Below, piece by piece: positions 56,278-64,000 of a stretch of 64,000 bases of DNA; the stretch's first letter is position 1, and every line of letters starts with the position of its first letter. The position numbers and the translations under genes are program-made. A model generated the notes under the pieces. The model had not been told where the DNA came from and made no database searches. It was given only the letters and a program-made list of their open reading frames with translations. The stretch comes from Paraburkholderia phenoliruptrix. GTDB taxonomy: Bacteria; Pseudomonadota; Gammaproteobacteria; Burkholderiales; Burkholderiaceae. Where the stretch lies: contig NZ_JAEUAV010000011.1 of the NCBI RefSeq assembly GCF_019511605.1, forward strand, positions 1-64,000. Reading direction: 5' to 3'.

Positions 56278-57285
56278 CTAGTCAGAGTATCCTCCCACTG
56301 CAAGCAGCGACTGCTCCGCCAGTTCGCGCTTCATCCAGGCGGCGAAGCGCTCGACGCCTTCGTCGAATTCGACCTGCGGTGCCCAGCCGAGCGAGCGGCG
56401 CGCACTTTCGATGCAGAGCACGCTCGCCGGCACGTCGAATGTCCGGCCTGGCCGATAGCGGCGAATAGCCCGCTGGCCGACCGTGCGTTCGAGTACATCC
56501 AATACCTCGTTGACACTGCGTCCGCGGCCCGACCCGATATTGAACAGACGTTCGTCGCCGCTCACATCGATCGAAAGAATCAACGCACGCACCACATCGT
56601 CAATGTAGATGTAGTCGCGAATCACCGAACCGTCTCCCCACACTTCCAGCGTTTCTCCCCTGAGAATCCGGCCGAGGAAGACAGCGACCGCGCCTTGGCC
56701 TGCGTCAGCGCGTTGGCCTTCACCAAACGGGTTGGCCAATCGCAACACGGCGTAGTCCAGGCCGTGCTGCTGATGGAACAAGGCCAGATACTTTTCTATC
56801 GCGAGCTTGGCGATGCCGTATGAGCACACCGGCTCGGTTGGGTGAGTCTCGGGAACCGGCACCGCCTGGGGCACACCGTAGACAGTGCCGCCCGACGACA
56901 CGAAGATAACTTTCGCGACCCCTGCCTCGACCGCCTGGGTCAGGAGCCGAACGGTACCAAGCAGGTTGGTCTCCACATCGAACACCGGGTCGGCATTCGA
57001 CGATTTCGGCAGTGTGGTCGACACGAGGTGAAAGCAAATGTCGACGCCTTCGAGCGCGCGCTGCATGTCGAGAGGATTCACGAAATCCCCTTCGAACAGT
57101 TCGAAATCCGGATGCTCGATCTCGTGTCCGCCCCGCACGGCCGATTGCGGGCGGTCGAAACAACGAACCTGAAAGCCCTGCTCGAGCAACGCCCGAGTCA
57201 AGTGTGACCCGATAAAGCCTCGTCCCCCTAGTACGAGACATCGTCTGCTCCTGTTTCCGACCTCACGACTGGCATGGTTGTTCAT
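56278..57285 (-). CDS. NAD-dependent epimerase/dehydratase
   Basis: A 335-residue extended SDR enzyme with CLVLGGRGFIGSHLTRALL (NAD-binding), the serine-containing FVSSGGTVYGVPQ and catalytic SYGIAKLAIEKYLALF. The GWAPQVEFDEGVERFAAWM C-terminus is typical of UDP-sugar 4-epimerases of the GalE/WbpP class. A GGTGGA site lies five bases before the ATG. Begins 13 bp after the giant multidomain gene, and its stop is 22 bp before the flavoprotein GTG. Likely prepares a sugar donor for the glycosyltransferases of the cluster; exact sugar unknown. Confidence 0.88.
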   Translation of the reverse strand: MNNHASREVGNRSRRCLVLGGRGFIGSHLTRALLEQGFQVRCFDRPQSAVRGGHEIEHPDFELFEGDFVNPLDMQRALEGVDICFHLVSTTLPKSSNADPVFDVETNLLGTVRLLTQAVEAGVAKVIFVSSGGTVYGVPQAVPVPETHPTEPVCSYGIAKLAIEKYLALFHQQHGLDYAVLRLANPFGEGQRADAGQGAVAVFLGRILRGETLEVWGDGSVIRDYIYIDDVVRALILSIDVSGDERLFNIGSGRGRSVNEVLDVLERTVGQRAIRRYRPGRTFDVPASVLCIESARRSLGWAPQVEFDEGVERFAAWMKRELAEQSLLAVGGYSD

Positions 57286-57297
57286 GTTCGTCCACCG

Positions 57298-60200
57298 TCA
57301 GTTGAGTTGTAGGGGATCGCGCCGGCGCTCCTCCGACCCGAGCCGCTGCCGGCCGTGCGACGTGTTGAAAAGCTCGACGTATTTCGACGTGACCATGTCG
57401 ATCTTGTAGCGGTTGGCAACACCGGCCACGAGCGCGCAGGCGCTGCGATATTTCTGCTCATCGGAAGCGAAGGCCGCAATGATTTGCGAAACCGCGTCCA
57501 CGGGCACGACCCAGTCTTCCAGTTCGATGACCGCGCCCGCAACGTCCTTGCCTTCCGTGAGCATGTTGCGGATATCGCCGACGTCCGTCGCAATGTACGG
57601 TCTGCCCGCAAAGAGGCAATCGACGATCGTCAACGGGAAGCTCTCGGACTTGAACTTCGTCAGCATGATGCCCATGTCCGCCGCGGCGTAATAGCCGACG
57701 GAGTCCTCGGAGAAGCCCGCGAAGTGAACGAACTCCAAAGGCCCGCTCTGGCAATACTCGTCGTAGACCGGACCGTTGCCCACGAGAACCAGGCGAATGT
57801 CACGGTTGGACAGCGTGCGGGCGCGCTCCACGGCCTCGATGGTTTCAGCCCATCCCTTGTCAGGAATGGCCCGGCTCACGCAGCACAGTACGAACGCATC
57901 TTCAGGTATGCCCATGCTCGAACGGCTTACCGGGACGACGGTCGCCGGCATCATTCCATTGGGAATCTTGGCAAAGCGGGTAGAAGTCTCGTCATAGAGC
58001 CCGCAGTTGACGAACGGCACCAGGTTCTTGTTCGCCGTGTAGACCCAGGTCGTGACTTTCTCGTCCGCCAGCCGAAGTTGCTCTTCAGTCGCGCCGAAAG
58101 CATCGCCGTGTTCGATCATTCCGTGCAACGACGCAACGTGCACGCGCAGGCTGTCGAACACGTCGGGCACCTCGGTCGGGTACTTCTGCAAGTGCCATTG
58201 ATGCGTGTTCAACGCCTCTATGCCGAACGCGCGGATCAGTTCTCGCGTTGCCGCGACATCGGATTCCACTGCGACGGGAACGTCGTTGCGAACCATTTCG
58301 CGGATGCGATCGTCCTGCGCCATGAGTCCCGTATTCAGCAGCACGACGGAATGGCCTTGCCGTTTGAGCTCGTTCGCGATGCGGATGGGAAGAATCTCGG
58401 CTCCGCCAGGACTAAAGCCCATGGTGGTGACCATCACGTTAGGTAAGCGCTGCTGGCGTGCCTGCAACACCGAAAAGTAGTCGTACCAGCGCAGAAACTC
58501 TTCGGTATCGCGACCCACCATTTGCGAATAGAACGTTTCGTACCCCTTGCGACAACGCTCGAGCACTTCCAGCGGCACATCGTACAGTTGCGCGACAGTG
58601 CGGCTCGCCATGCCGACCTCGCGGTAAAACACTTCCTGCTTATAGGTCGTGTCAGCCGTGCTGCCGGGGTAGCGTCGGAAGAAGTTGGTCGCATCGGCGC
58701 AGTAGGCGATCTTGCCGCCTCTCAGCAGATGTAGATAGAACACCCAGTCGCCAGCCACCCGCATGGAAAGCCACGACTCGTCTTCGAGAAGCGGCAGGTC
58801 GACCGGCCGCCTGAAGACAACGCTACTCGCGTTCGGGATGGTGTTCTTGATACCGAGCGCCGTCCTGACCTCGTTATGCGCTGTTTCAACGTAACTGGTG
58901 CTCCACCTTTGCGCGTTGTCGAGATCGCTTACGTACCAGTGAAAGCCGCCGTCGATCGGCTTTTCATCGCGATCCACGAATAGCGAGAAGCCGTAGGCCA
59001 GCATGACCGACTCGTCGTCGAAGCTCGAGACGAGCGTCTCCAGAAAAGTCTCATCACAGAAGTCGTCGCTCTCCGCAATCCAGACCAGATCGCCGGTCGC
59101 AGCCTGAATGCCTTTGGCCCATTGACGGAAAACGCCGCCGGAGTTTCTGTCGTTGTAAAGCGTGCGGGTGATTTCCGGATACGCCGAGGCGTATTCGTCC
59201 ATCACGACTCGACTCTCGTCCGGCGAGCAATCATCGAGCAACAGCACCTCGATGTTCTTGTAGGTCTGCCCGTAGACGCTGTCCAGACGCCGCCTTAGGA
59301 ACTGCTCATGCCGGTAATTCGGCACGATGACAGAGACCTTGGGCATCTTTTTGCCCGACTCGCGCCCGGTCAGTGCCCGCGATGTCTCATTGAGCCGGTT
59401 AAAGCCCGTACGGTGATCCGGCTCCAGGGCCATGCCCTCGTTCCAGTCGTTCCACGCATTGAGGAAAACCATGCGTCCTCCCTCATGGGAAGACGCTCTC
59501 GCACTGGCAATTGCGGCATCCAGCCACCGCCGGTAGGCTTTGGGGTCGAAGCGGGTGTAGACAATCGGATTCTCGCCGCGACCCGTGGAATTATCGCGGG
59601 CGAGCGAGACGACAGGGTAGTAAACGTGGCCCGCCGGAGCTCCCCGCGACAACCGCGAGATACCGTTAGCCACGACCACGCTGTATGGGACCAGATGCAT
59701 GCCGCTCGTGGATACAGGCACAAAGTTGCCGATTTCTGAGCTCACGCGCAGGTCCAACGAAGCTTCAAAAACCTCGCCTGGTTCCATACCTGCCGTGTCC
59801 GCCTGCCCGGTAGACCAGCAGCCAATGAAGCTTGGTGCGCCCGTACCCTGCTCGGCAAGACGCTGGTTCAAGGCTGAAATGAATGCAGCGGTCTTCGCGG
59901 CGTCCGCGGTCACCGAAACGAGAACGACCGGATTGTCGTCGACGTGGACGTAGCGACGATCCGCAAAACAACGCGCGAGTTTTCCCGCTATTGCACGCGA
60001 CTGTTCCGGCGCTTGCACTTGCAGCCGCACGCAAAAACGAATGTCCGCCGCCTCGGCCGCAAGGAAGCCGTCTACCGGCTGGGGACCCAACGGCTCGCCG
60101 TCGTCGGCGAACAGATCGAAACAGAACGCATAGACGCCATGGCGACGCGCCGTCTCTGCCTGCCAGCGTAGAACGTCCTTGTCGAGCGGGTCGTAGAATC

Positions 60201-62478
60201 CCGGCTGAGCGCTCGGCAGGAAAGGTTGCAGGTGCCCCCTGAACATGGGACGGCCCGCACGTACCGCGGCCCAGTCCGGCGATCGGTAGAAGGCAATCAG
60301 CTTGACATCCGATTCAAACGATCCAAACCAGACGTCGTCTTCATGACGGTTGCTAACGGCAGGCGCGGCATGTCTCGCCTCGTTCTTTCCGGCAATGACG
60401 TAGTGCCAGAAGGGGTTGATTCCACCTGCGCGGATATCGCTATAAGTCGCAAGGTAATACTGAGTGTCGAAGTCGTCCGACGGATTGCGTCCTTCACGCC
60501 AGCCGCGTTCGCAATAGTGGCGAATCGCATCTTCGGGGCGGAGATCGAGATCCGGATTCACCGAAAGATAATAGCTCTCGTCGAAAAGTCCCGACTGCCT
60601 GATCGCGCTCACCTCTGCATCGAGCGCGCTTTGGACCGCGGGTTGCCCGCCCTGCTGCGTAGCCTGCGCGTCTGCACGCAGTAGACCCGACGAACCGGCA
60701 GCCGGCACCGGGACGCCGGTTGCCGACGTGCCGATTGCATCGGGCGATGTCACGGCTTCGCTCACCGGCAGCACGCGGCCCTCGCGCCGCCCAAACCGCA
60801 GATAATGCACCAGCGGATTAAGCTGCGCCTGCTCGACGTCCGGGTTTTCGGACAGATACCGCGCGGTGCTGAAGGTGGGTGAAGGATCTCGCTTCTCGCG
60901 CCAGCCATGCACCAGATAGTGCCTGAGCGGGTCGATACCCGCTTCCCGCACATCCGGGTTGTTGGCGAGGTAGAACGAGCCATCGAACATAGGCGTGCCG
61001 CGAATGGCCCGCAGCGCCAGTTGCGTCTCCAATGCACGTCGCGCACGAGCGAATGCCGATGCTCCGCGTGATCCGGCAGGGCCGAATACAAGTCGATACG
61101 CCGAGGCGCCCTTGCGGATGCGAGTGGCCAGATGCCACGTGCGCGACCCAAAAATCTCGGCAATCCTTTGACGTTCTGAGTCGAGCTGCGCGCCCTTCTC
61201 CGCTGCTTCGCGCTGCAGGGCTTCCATCTGGCGATTGTGTTCGGCAATCAGTGCATCACGCGCGGCAACTTGTGCATCGCGCTCGGCAATTAGCGCATCG
61301 CGCTCCGCGACGGCCTGCTCCAACGATTTCACTTGCACGTCGCGCGCAGCAGCTGTCCGCGCGAGGCTCGCGATCTGTGCGTTACGCTCGATTCCCCGAC
61401 GGTTCAGCCTGGAAATCTGCGCATCGCGTGCGGCGACAGCGCTATTCAGGTTGGCAATTACCTTCTCGCGCTCTTCGATAGCCTCGTCGCGAACCGCGAT
61501 CTGCGCCTCGCGCTCGTGCAGCAAGGCGTCGCGTTGAGCCGCACTCTGCTCCAGACTCGAAATCCGGTTTCCACTTTCGCCGATTGCCTGGGTCAGCGTG
61601 GTCAAGCGTTCGGAGCGCTCACGCAGTTGCGCATGACGAGCGCGAAGCAGGTGCACGGCCTTGAGGGCAACGTTTGCCTCGTCCTCGGAAAAACGCTCTT
61701 TGGCCGCGGGCAGCTCGCGGTCATAGCCGAAGACGTCGAAGTCTTCTGCATACATTGTGCGCAGCAATTCGGCGCTGCGCGGGGTGATGAGATCCGGCTG
61801 GAAAGGAATCAGGCTTTCGTTTGCGCGGTGCGAGTCGAATGGATTGGGAAGGTAGCCGCCTAGCCAGGTCTTCAGCGCATTGCTCAAGGCCGCGGTGTCT
61901 TCAATTCGGGCGATCTGCGAATACTGGATGATCTCCGGTTTCAGCAACGAAGCTTGCGGCGTCCAGTGATGGTCCCAGAACGACGGCGACTCGTTGGCTG
62001 CCAGATGCTCGAGAAACGATTCGAACGCGGGGGCAATGTCCTGTCGCGAGGTGATGGGAAGATTGAAGAACTCGAACTTCGTATAGCGCCCGACCTGCAG
62101 CGGCTCCTGCAATACCAGTTTCGATTGCCACGCGGAAAAAATGCGCTTATAGGGATTGCGCACGACGGCGAACCGGAAATACTCGTCCGAGGTCAACGCG
62201 TCGTAGAGATCGGCCTTGACCAGACCGGTCACGTGCGGCGCAACCTTGTGAGACTCGTGAACGACCAGTTCGGGATCGGACTCCGAACTGTCGTTAATGT
62301 TGTACAAAGCCTGCGCATAGCCTTCTAGCGCTGCAAACCACCACTTCAACGAGGTACACGCCACTTTGGGCGTGGCGATATACAACAGCTTGTGTCGTTC
62401 GGAACGGTAGCTGTTCCAGCGGAGGAATTCGAACAGTTTTTCCTGCGCGGCCAGCCTTTCATCAACAACGTCACTCAT
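57298..62478 (-). CDS. Giant multidomain glycan enzyme: sulfotransferase - coiled coil - repeats - GH99/WbsX-like - GT2 - GT4
   Basis: A 1726-residue single reading frame with several carbohydrate domains. Residues about 30-255: sulfotransferase-like, with the PAPS 5'-phosphosulfate motif TPKVACTSLKWW (36-47) and 3'-phosphate motif RNPYKRIFSAW (107-117). About 260-445: coiled coil of repeating ERDA/ARDA heptads. About 498-702: four FDxxYYLxxNPD...HYLxxGxxEGR repeats, in two pairs. About 720-1040: GH99-like (WbsX) domain ending NAWNDWNEGMALEPD. About 1047-1330: GT2 (VSVIVPNYRHEQF, VLLLDDCSPDES, IAESDDF). About 1347-1715: GT4 (TTMGFSPGGAEILPIRIANE, VSRAIPDKGW). A TAGGA site precedes the ATG. 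Probably assembles and sulfates or trims a surface glycan; the combined role is inference. Confidence 0.85.
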   Translation of the reverse strand: MSDVVDERLAAQEKLFEFLRWNSYRSERHKLLYIATPKVACTSLKWWFAALEGYAQALYNINDSSESDPELVVHESHKVAPHVTGLVKADLYDALTSDEYFRFAVVRNPYKRIFSAWQSKLVLQEPLQVGRYTKFEFFNLPITSRQDIAPAFESFLEHLAANESPSFWDHHWTPQASLLKPEIIQYSQIARIEDTAALSNALKTWLGGYLPNPFDSHRANESLIPFQPDLITPRSAELLRTMYAEDFDVFGYDRELPAAKERFSEDEANVALKAVHLLRARHAQLRERSERLTTLTQAIGESGNRISSLEQSAAQRDALLHEREAQIAVRDEAIEEREKVIANLNSAVAARDAQISRLNRRGIERNAQIASLARTAAARDVQVKSLEQAVAERDALIAERDAQVAARDALIAEHNRQMEALQREAAEKGAQLDSERQRIAEIFGSRTWHLATRIRKGASAYRLVFGPAGSRGASAFARARRALETQLALRAIRGTPMFDGSFYLANNPDVREAGIDPLRHYLVHGWREKRDPSPTFSTARYLSENPDVEQAQLNPLVHYLRFGRREGRVLPVSEAVTSPDAIGTSATGVPVPAAGSSGLLRADAQATQQGGQPAVQSALDAEVSAIRQSGLFDESYYLSVNPDLDLRPEDAIRHYCERGWREGRNPSDDFDTQYYLATYSDIRAGGINPFWHYVIAGKNEARHAAPAVSNRHEDDVWFGSFESDVKLIAFYRSPDWAAVRAGRPMFRGHLQPFLPSAQPGFYDPLDKDVLRWQAETARRHGVYAFCFDLFADDGEPLGPQPVDGFLAAEAADIRFCVRLQVQAPEQSRAIAGKLARCFADRRYVHVDDNPVVLVSVTADAAKTAAFISALNQRLAEQGTGAPSFIGCWSTGQADTAGMEPGEVFEASLDLRVSSEIGNFVPVSTSGMHLVPYSVVVANGISRLSRGAPAGHVYYPVVSLARDNSTGRGENPIVYTRFDPKAYRRWLDAAIASARASSHEGGRMVFLNAWNDWNEGMALEPDHRTGFNRLNETSRALTGRESGKKMPKVSVIVPNYRHEQFLRRRLDSVYGQTYKNIEVLLLDDCSPDESRVVMDEYASAYPEITRTLYNDRNSGGVFRQWAKGIQAATGDLVWIAESDDFCDETFLETLVSSFDDESVMLAYGFSLFVDRDEKPIDGGFHWYVSDLDNAQRWSTSYVETAHNEVRTALGIKNTIPNASSVVFRRPVDLPLLEDESWLSMRVAGDWVFYLHLLRGGKIAYCADATNFFRRYPGSTADTTYKQEVFYREVGMASRTVAQLYDVPLEVLERCRKGYETFYSQMVGRDTEEFLRWYDYFSVLQARQQRLPNVMVTTMGFSPGGAEILPIRIANELKRQGHSVVLLNTGLMAQDDRIREMVRNDVPVAVESDVAATRELIRAFGIEALNTHQWHLQKYPTEVPDVFDSLRVHVASLHGMIEHGDAFGATEEQLRLADEKVTTWVYTANKNLVPFVNCGLYDETSTRFAKIPNGMMPATVVPVSRSSMGIPEDAFVLCCVSRAIPDKGWAETIEAVERARTLSNRDIRLVLVGNGPVYDEYCQSGPLEFVHFAGFSEDSVGYYAAADMGIMLTKFKSESFPLTIVDCLFAGRPYIATDVGDIRNMLTEGKDVAGAVIELEDWVVPVDAVSQIIAAFASDEQKYRSACALVAGVANRYKIDMVTSKYVELFNTSHGRQRLGSEERRRDPLQLN

Positions 62479-62515
62479 TTCCTACCCTTCCAATCGCTCG
62501 ATAATCACGGGCGAA

Positions 62516-63190
62516 TCACATCGATCCGCCTACGAATGCGTTACATCTTTCCGCCCAGATTCCGGCGACTTTTGTTTTGTCCAAATGGTGATCCGTGGGG
62601 TCAGGGTTCCTGAAGAAATCATGAACCAGCAACGACGAACGATCCAACGTCGCATTGCCCACGTCGAAATAGCCGAGCTTCAGTTCGGCCGCCATATCCG
62701 CGAGGCAGCGGTTGTATCGCAGCGTCAAATCGGTGCGATCGCGCAGGCTGACGGAAATTTCGCTGCGTTTGTTGGCGACCTCGCTCATATCCACGCCGTC
62801 GCGAATGGTCGGCAGGCTCGCACCGGTTACGCAGATTCTCGAGAAGCCCATTTGCAGCACGTCGTTGACGAATTGACGATACGCCTGTAGCGACTGATCG
62901 AATTGCGCCTCGACGCTTTCGCCGACCTTCATCGCACGCCACCACATTACGAATCCGCAATCGACCTCGCCCAGGTGGATGACCACGCTCGCATCTCGCG
63001 TGCACGCGGAGAGCGACTCCTTGAACAGATTGACGGCGTTGGTCAACGAGTTTGGGTTTCTCAAGCCAACCACGGTTGCCCCTGGCACGATCGAAAAATC
63101 ACTGCTCTCGACATTCAGGAGACCGAGACTCGCCGCGAACTGCAGTGCTTCGAGATGCGAATCTCCCAACCCGATAAGATGGCGCGCCAT
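62516..63190 (-). CDS. SGNH/GDSL-like hydrolase-type protein
   Basis: A 224-residue protein with no signal peptide. It begins MARHLIGLGDSHLEALQFAA, where GDSH carries the block I serine of SGNH hydrolases, has HLGEVDCGF as the block III-like region (E in place of N) and ends with DPTDHHLDKTKVAGIW, whose D-x-x-H supplies the likely acid and histidine. Such enzymes add or remove acyl groups on polysaccharides. It stands between the wzt gene (5 bp before) and the giant gene (37 bp after), so acetyl or other acyl decoration of the O-chain is plausible. The family is recognised only by motif; activity is uncertain. Confidence 0.72.
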   Translation of the reverse strand: MARHLIGLGDSHLEALQFAASLGLLNVESSDFSIVPGATVVGLRNPNSLTNAVNLFKESLSACTRDASVVIHLGEVDCGFVMWWRAMKVGESVEAQFDQSLQAYRQFVNDVLQMGFSRICVTGASLPTIRDGVDMSEVANKRSEISVSLRDRTDLTLRYNRCLADMAAELKLGYFDVGNATLDRSSLLVHDFFRNPDPTDHHLDKTKVAGIWAERCNAFVGGSM

Positions 63191-63195
63191 ACCGA

Positions 63196-64000
63196 CTACA
63201 CCGCCGCCAGATCGAGTGTCGGCTCGCTGGCGGCGAGGTCGACATAGCCGAACGACTTTTGCTTTTCGGTCGGCGCAATGCGGAACATGACCGCATCCAG
63301 AATGCGGTGCGCGCAGGTGGGCTCTTCCGCAGACCAGATGCCTCCTCCAGCAAAATACGCGCCCTGAATCAGACTCATACTGAAAGCAAACCTCAGTTTG
63401 AACTCCGTTCCGGCCCGTACATTCGTGACGTAGCGCCCCTCTTCCGGATAACGTTGACCTGTCACGACTGCACCCTGGATATTGCGCAGATGGATTCCGA
63501 AAAAGACGCCCGCAAAGCTCTTGCTGAAGACGCCTTCCATCTCGAGGTGATACGTCTCGCCCGCCTGCAGCACATTGACCACACGCCCGCTTTCGTCACG
63601 GAATGCGATCGAGCGGATCTCCGCACCCTGCGACGGGTAAACGGTGGTTGTGTCGGGCACGAGGCCAGGATCGAACGCGGCCCCGGCATCCTTGACCTCC
63701 ACCGCATCCGTCAATGTGGCGTCTGCCTGCTGGTTGTCGGAGTCACCGGTCGGATTTGCGTCGACGTCGGCGGCGCGAATTTCCCGAACCAGTGCTTCAT
63801 ATTCCGCTTGCGGCGCATAAAGCAGCTTCTGGTAGGCACGCACCGCTTGGGGCGCGGCGCCGTACATGAGGCGGCTGCCTTTGTCGAGAACAAGAGACCG
63901 TTCGCACAATTCAATGATGCTTGCCGCCGAATGCGAAACAAACAGAATGGAGGTGCCGCGACTCTTGAGTTCCTCGAGGCGTGCAAAGCACTTGCGCTGG
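63196..64000 (-). CDS. wzt: Wzt-type polysaccharide ABC transporter ATPase, C-terminal part
   Basis: Only the 3' portion lies in the window; the 5' part continues beyond 64000. The visible frame begins QRKCFARLEELKSRGTS and includes the ABC switch histidine (ILFVSHSAASIIELC), then CERSLVLDKGSRLMYG, a linker, and an Ig-like beta-rich domain (about VYPSQGAEIRSIAFRDESGR to AGGGIWSAEEPTCAHRILDA). This C-terminal domain is the Wzt glycan-binding module that recognises the modified end of the O-chain before export. Its stop is 5 bp before the SGNH gene. With Wzm it would form the ABC export route for this cluster. Confidence 0.88.
   Translation of the reverse strand, partial: QRKCFARLEELKSRGTSILFVSHSAASIIELCERSLVLDKGSRLMYGAAPQAVRAYQKLLYAPQAEYEALVREIRAADVDANPTGDSDNQQADATLTDAVEVKDAGAAFDPGLVPDTTTVYPSQGAEIRSIAFRDESGRVVNVLQAGETYHLEMEGVFSKSFAGVFFGIHLRNIQGAVVTGQRYPEEGRYVTNVRAGTEFKLRFAFSMSLIQGAYFAGGGIWSAEEPTCAHRILDAVMFRIAPTEKQKSFGYVDLAASEPTLDLAAV

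Noticed and set aside
57298..62478. Artificial fusion of several genes by assembly error
   Set aside because: The frame is continuous, domain linkers look natural, and there are no internal ribosome sites at domain borders; a true fusion is simpler.

Overview
The window is a GC-rich chromosomal segment of a Burkholderia sensu lato (most likely Paraburkholderia) type beta-proteobacterium. Supporting this are the CysB-controlled cysI-DUF934-cysH-cysDN operon, a urt/ure urea locus, DUF2844/DUF3443 protein pairs, a Kdo hydroxylase next to waaA, and an O-antigen block in the wbiF-G-H-I order that I know from Burkholderia. The assignment comes from recognising gene families; no search was run.

Layout. 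1-6273 (minus): assimilatory sulfate reduction and siroheme synthesis (cysI, DUF934, cysH, cysD, cysN, cobA), divergent from a CysB-type regulator at 6494. 7477-9008 (plus): an orphan periplasmic binding protein and a small unknown protein. 9014-15927 (minus): a sugar or polyol catabolic operon (LacI regulator, RbsA/RbsC/RbsB-like transporter, TIM-barrel isomerase, Gfo/Idh/MocA dehydrogenase) with a perfect 18-bp operator-like palindrome before lacI. 16328-17366 (plus): a PCMT-family methyltransferase and a rhodanese, followed by what looks like a decayed TolC fragment. 17591-19457 (minus): a lipoprotein and an alpha/beta hydrolase. 19769-23712 (plus): two tandem DUF2844-DUF3443 pairs, whose DUF3443 members carry pepsin-like motifs.

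24311-37038 (plus): a urea module, with the UrtABCDE transporter followed by UreD, an inserted amino-acid-type binding protein, and UreABCEFG. 37078-42100 (minus): inner-core LPS genes (waaA, Kdo hydroxylase, waaC) and a phosphomannomutase/phosphoglucomutase. 42375-46707 (plus): a surface-glycan group (flippase, GT2, GT4, galE). Then come an MCP (minus) and a WecA-like transferase (plus). 49881-64000 (minus): an O-antigen/polysaccharide cluster (Wzt C-terminus, SGNH-type protein, a 1726-residue multidomain protein, two epimerases, a flavoprotein, GT2, WbiH-like and WbiI-like proteins).

How it fits together. Sulfate is activated by CysDN to APS, reduced by a four-cysteine APS-type reductase and then by a sirohaem reductase whose cofactor needs CobA. 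Urea is imported by Urt and hydrolysed by nickel urease. The distal half builds LPS core and O-polysaccharide. The least explained items are the DUF2844/DUF3443 pairs, the sulfotransferase-GH99-GT2-GT4 fusion, and the tolC scar between the rhodanese and the rest of the region.
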